Below, piece by piece: positions 61,117 through 64,000 of a stretch of DNA of 64,000 bases (within the stretch, counting starts at the first letter, position 1; every line of letters starts with the position of its first letter). Origin of the DNA: Halomicrobium katesii DSM 19301 (GTDB taxonomy: Archaea; Halobacteriota; Halobacteria; Halobacteriales; Haloarculaceae); assembly GCF_000379085.1 (NCBI RefSeq), contig NZ_KB905378.1:207801-271800 (forward strand), written 5' to 3'. The notes below the pieces were generated by a model, which saw only the letters and a program-made list of their open reading frames with translations, was not told the DNA's origin and made no database searches. Position numbers and translations under genes: made by a program.

Positions 61117-63330
61117 ATGCTCACAGAGGGGGAGGGAGAGACGAGCGCCCCGACGGTCCCGGCACCCGTCACGCCGGACGACCCGAACGCGTGGTACGCA
61201 CCCGACGTTCGCGATCAGGACGAGATCCACCCCGGCGTCGTCGTCACCGTCACCGAGACGGCGGCCGGATTCGAGTACGACCTTCGGGACCCGCTGCTGT
61301 CGGTCGACGACGCCGACGCGCTCGCGACCGTCGAGGAGTACTTCGCCGACGCGCACGTAGATCGGCCGCGCACGCGCGAGGGAGCGATCGAACGCGTCGA
61401 GTCGGGGCTCGACGAGAAACACCAGCGGGTGATCGATCGTCTCGTCGACTGCTCGCCCGCGTCCAGACGACGACTCGACTACCACGCGCTGTGCTCGCTG
61501 GCCTGCCTGGGTGAGTTGACGCCCTACGCGCTGGACGACCGCATCGACGTGGCCGATCTGGGTTCGGGGTCCGTGCGCGTCCACACCGACGATTTCGCCC
61601 CCGCAGAGACCGATCTCGATCCGGACACGGAGTTTCTGGACCGCTTTGCCAGCGAGCGGCTCGAACAACACACTGTCACCTTCCACGAGTTCGAGATCCC
61701 CGTGATCGTCTACCGGGAGAACGTCCTGGGCGACGATCCGTTCACCACGAAGTACGCGGTCCGCGAACCGGACCAGCTGCCGGGCGACGAAGAGCTCATC
61801 GAGGCCTGCAAGACGCGCGTCTGGGAGGCCAGTATCGACGGGGTGCTCGAAGACGAGGTCGCGTTCGTCCGCGACCGGGCTCGGACGCTCCTCTCGCGAC
61901 AGCTGACCATCCGCAACACGCGGGCCTGGTTCGACGCGGCGCGGTACCGGCTCCGGACGGCGCTGGCGGAGTACGACCTGACGGTGCCGCCGGTCGACCG
62001 TCGCTTCGCCGACGACCGGCTGGAGGACCTGCTGTACTACGTGCTGCGTGACCTCGTGGGGTACGGGAAGCTGACGGTCCCGGTCCGAGACCCGACGCTG
62101 GAGGACATCGAGGCCAACAGGGTCGACGAGCGGATCAAGGTCGTCCCGCGGCTGGACGTGGGCCACAACGAACGCGTCCCGACGAACCTCTGCTTCGAGA
62201 GCGAACGGGCGTTCGTCAACGTCGTGACCAAGCTCGCGGCCGACGACGGCACCGAACTCAACGCCTCGACGCCGAGCGCGAAGGTGAACCTCAGCCCCGA
62301 CGGCGTCGAGGAGACGATCCGGTGTGCCGTTGCACTCCCGACGATCAGCGAGGACGGCCCACATATCTCCATCCGGAAGCAGTCGCCGGACCCGATGACA
62401 CCGGTCGACCTGATCGAACGGGGCGCGCTCCCGACGGAACTGGTCGCACTGCTGTGGCTGTTGTACGAGCACCACGGCGTCGTGCTGTTCTGTGGGCCGA
62501 CCGGCGTCGGCAAGACGACGCTGATGAACGCCCACATGCCGTTCATCCCCTATCGTGATCGCCCGATCTCGATCGACGAGGGGTCCCGAGAGGTGTTCAT
62601 CCCACACGAGACCGGCGTCTCGCTGACGACCAGAGACCACGAACGGGACCACCGCCGCGTGACGATGGCCGACCTGATGACCGAGTGTAACTACCTGAAC
62701 CCGGACGTGGAGGTCATCGCCGAGGTCAACACGCCCGAGAGCTTCGAGACGTTCGCCGAGACGCTGAACACGGGTCACGGGCTGCTCGGGACGACTCACG
62801 CCGAGGACGTGGAGACGCTGGTCAACCGCGTCGTCGAACAGGGCCTGCCCCCCTACCTCCTCCAGGAGATCGATCTCCTCGTGTTCCCGAAGCGAGTGGG
62901 CGAAGACCGCTTCGTGGGAGAGGTCGTGGAGATCGTCGACGAGACCACCTACCGAGCGCTCGACCGGGACGCCGACCGCTGTGGCGTCGTCCGGAAGGCC
63001 GACGCCACGGTGTACTGGAACACCGTCTGCACACGCGGTCGAAACGGCGAGTTCGAACTCGCGGGGCTGGTCGGCGACGGGAGCGATCCGATCCACGCCT
63101 TCGAGCGGCTGGCCGACCAGACCGACCAGACGGTCGACGGCGTCGAAGCCATGTTCGAACGCCGACACCGCTACGTCCAGTATCTCGTACAGGAGGGGAT
63201 CACCGACGCCGACGAGCTGTTCGCGCTGCTTGCGGACCTCGAGACCGACGAGGCGGCGACGGTCGAGCGGCTACACCGCCAACGGGCCGACGAACCGACG
63301 GTCCGCGGGGAGGAGATCGATGGCGACTGA
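61117..63330 (+). CDS. Type IV pilus/type II secretion ATPase (PilB-like)
   Basis: 737 residues. An N-terminal region of about 300 residues leads to the GspE/PilB/FlaI-type motor. Walker A is CGPTGVGKTTLMN (Lys466), the Walker B/Glu region is VEVIAEVNTPESF (Glu536), and the His-box is GTTHAEDVETLVNRV. Archaeal members power pilus or secretion assembly. The next gene is the platform protein, so this is a pilus-like operon of the PilB/PilC type rather than an archaellum. A TATA-like site (AAATTTAAG, about 61083-61091) is 30 nt before the ATG. Confidence 0.9.
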   Translation: MLTEGEGETSAPTVPAPVTPDDPNAWYAPDVRDQDEIHPGVVVTVTETAAGFEYDLRDPLLSVDDADALATVEEYFADAHVDRPRTREGAIERVESGLDEKHQRVIDRLVDCSPASRRRLDYHALCSLACLGELTPYALDDRIDVADLGSGSVRVHTDDFAPAETDLDPDTEFLDRFASERLEQHTVTFHEFEIPVIVYRENVLGDDPFTTKYAVREPDQLPGDEELIEACKTRVWEASIDGVLEDEVAFVRDRARTLLSRQLTIRNTRAWFDAARYRLRTALAEYDLTVPPVDRRFADDRLEDLLYYVLRDLVGYGKLTVPVRDPTLEDIEANRVDERIKVVPRLDVGHNERVPTNLCFESERAFVNVVTKLAADDGTELNASTPSAKVNLSPDGVEETIRCAVALPTISEDGPHISIRKQSPDPMTPVDLIERGALPTELVALLWLLYEHHGVVLFCGPTGVGKTTLMNAHMPFIPYRDRPISIDEGSREVFIPHETGVSLTTRDHERDHRRVTMADLMTECNYLNPDVEVIAEVNTPESFETFAETLNTGHGLLGTTHAEDVETLVNRVVEQGLPPYLLQEIDLLVFPKRVGEDRFVGEVVEIVDETTYRALDRDADRCGVVRKADATVYWNTVCTRGRNGEFELAGLVGDGSDPIHAFERLADQTDQTVDGVEAMFERRHRYVQYLVQEGITDADELFALLADLETDEAATVERLHRQRADEPTVRGEEIDGD

Positions 63331-64000
63331 GACGCCACGGCAGCTGAACCCGCTCGATCGGGGCCTGTACGCCCTGTTCGCACAGCACGCAGACAGCGGC
63401 CGCCACGACGGTGACAGAGTTCGGTACCGGGCCGCAGATCTGGACGCGAGCTTCGAGCTGTATCTGGCCCGAACGTACGGACTGGCCTGGGTGGCCGGAC
63501 TCGCCGGGTGTCTCTTCGTGCTGGTCGTCACCGCGGTCGTCCCGCCGGCCGTCCTGGCCGAGGTCGTCGCGTTCTTCCGGAACGGCGTGCCCATCGTCAA
63601 TCAGGTCCACTGGCCGGTCGTCCCGCGACCCGTCGTCGCCGTCGGGGCCGGGCTGGTCGGCGGTGGAACGCTGCGATTGCTCGTCTTGCGGGTCGGTAGT
63701 ACGTACCTGCGGTGGGTGGGCGAGGCACGGCGCAGCGACATCGAAGCGACCCTCCCCGGTGCCGTTCGCTACCTCCGCGTGCTCGCGTCGGGAGAACACG
63801 ATCAGCGGGCGATGCTCGGCCGCGTCGCCGACCAGGACGCCTACGGAGAGACAGCCGTCGCCTTCCAGCGGATCCTCAACCGGGCTGCGCTGACCGGCAG
63901 TCTCGACGAGGGGCTGGAACACGTCGCAAGCGAGACGCCCTCGCGGGATCTGCTGGCACCGTTCCTGCTGAAGTTCCGCGAGCACGCCAACCAGAGCGCC
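63320..64000 (+). CDS. Type IV pilus platform protein (T2SSF/PilC-like), 3' end outside window
   Basis: An ATG at 63320 overlaps the ATPase stop by 11 bases and the frame runs open to the window end (227 codons seen). Two helices appear near residues 55-80 and 100-125. A soluble domain with RVLASGEHDQRAMLG and LTGSLDEGLEHVAS, as in archaeal T2SSF (PilC/FlaJ) proteins, follows. It forms the membrane platform moved by the ATPase. The remainder of the gene and probably the pilin genes lie beyond base 64000. Confidence 0.85.
   Translation, partial: MATETPRQLNPLDRGLYALFAQHADSGRHDGDRVRYRAADLDASFELYLARTYGLAWVAGLAGCLFVLVVTAVVPPAVLAEVVAFFRNGVPIVNQVHWPVVPRPVVAVGAGLVGGGTLRLLVLRVGSTYLRWVGEARRSDIEATLPGAVRYLRVLASGEHDQRAMLGRVADQDAYGETAVAFQRILNRAALTGSLDEGLEHVASETPSRDLLAPFLLKFREHANQSA

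Noticed and set aside
1-64000. tRNA, rRNA and transposase genes
   Set aside because: Reading both strands I found no cloverleaf-like sequence, no rRNA segment and no transposase motif. A tRNAscan-SE or Infernal run would be decisive.

Overview
The window is chromosomal-type DNA of a halophilic archaeon (class Halobacteria). Three things point there: very high GC coding sequence, strongly acidic proteins (D/E-rich, few K), and leaderless-style promoters with an A/T-rich TATA box about 25-30 nt before many start codons. Gene families agree: a PGF-CTERM surface protein, surface proteins resembling the haloarchaeal BGTF family, TrmB and RdfA proteins, and Tat-exported solute-binding lipoproteins. 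Its style suggests Haloarculaceae, but this is inference. No rRNA, tRNA, CRISPR array or transposase gene was seen.

Layout. 0-5 kb: three paralogous secreted surface proteins around a membrane-anchored winged-helix regulator and an S8 protease. 5-8.3 kb: isochorismate synthase, a TrmB-type regulator and a universal stress protein. 8.5-19 kb: a complete oligopeptide-type ABC importer operon divergent from two tandem GH13 alpha-glucosidases, suggesting oligosaccharide uptake and hydrolysis. 19-26 kb: an HTH protein, a Thr-rich surface protein, then a rearranged block with four 5'-truncated genes (PGF-CTERM surface protein, DUF58, MoxR, metal-dependent hydrolase). 26-31.4 kb: a sugar-acid locus with a SelA-like PLP enzyme, an enolase-superfamily protein, an IclR regulator and a mutarotase-like protein. 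31.8-38.1 kb: methyltransferase, aldo/keto reductase and a second ABC transporter without a binding protein, split over two divergent units. 38.1-43 kb: a DUF4129/DUF58 membrane operon and a sodium-dependent transporter. 43-51 kb: a third complete oligopeptide-type ABC operon with an inositol-phosphatase-family gene at its end. 51-53 kb: a small hypothetical protein, a metallophosphoesterase and the cell-shape factor RdfA. 53-58 kb: two more enolase-superfamily paralogs, a second IclR protein and an SDR dehydrogenase. 58-64 kb: DHH phosphoesterase, acyl-CoA synthetase, and the ATPase plus platform protein (cut by the window end) of a type IV pilus-like machine.

The most notable unexplained structure is a set of intergenic hairpin elements. 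Five (79-82 bp) start on or within a few bases of a TGA stop codon, and two of them are nearly identical although 28.6 kb apart. Two others (86 bp) form a second family, one of which supplies the last codons of a surface-protein gene. A second notable point is that only one of the three galactonate-dehydratase-like paralogs keeps all three catalytic residues known from E. coli DgoD.
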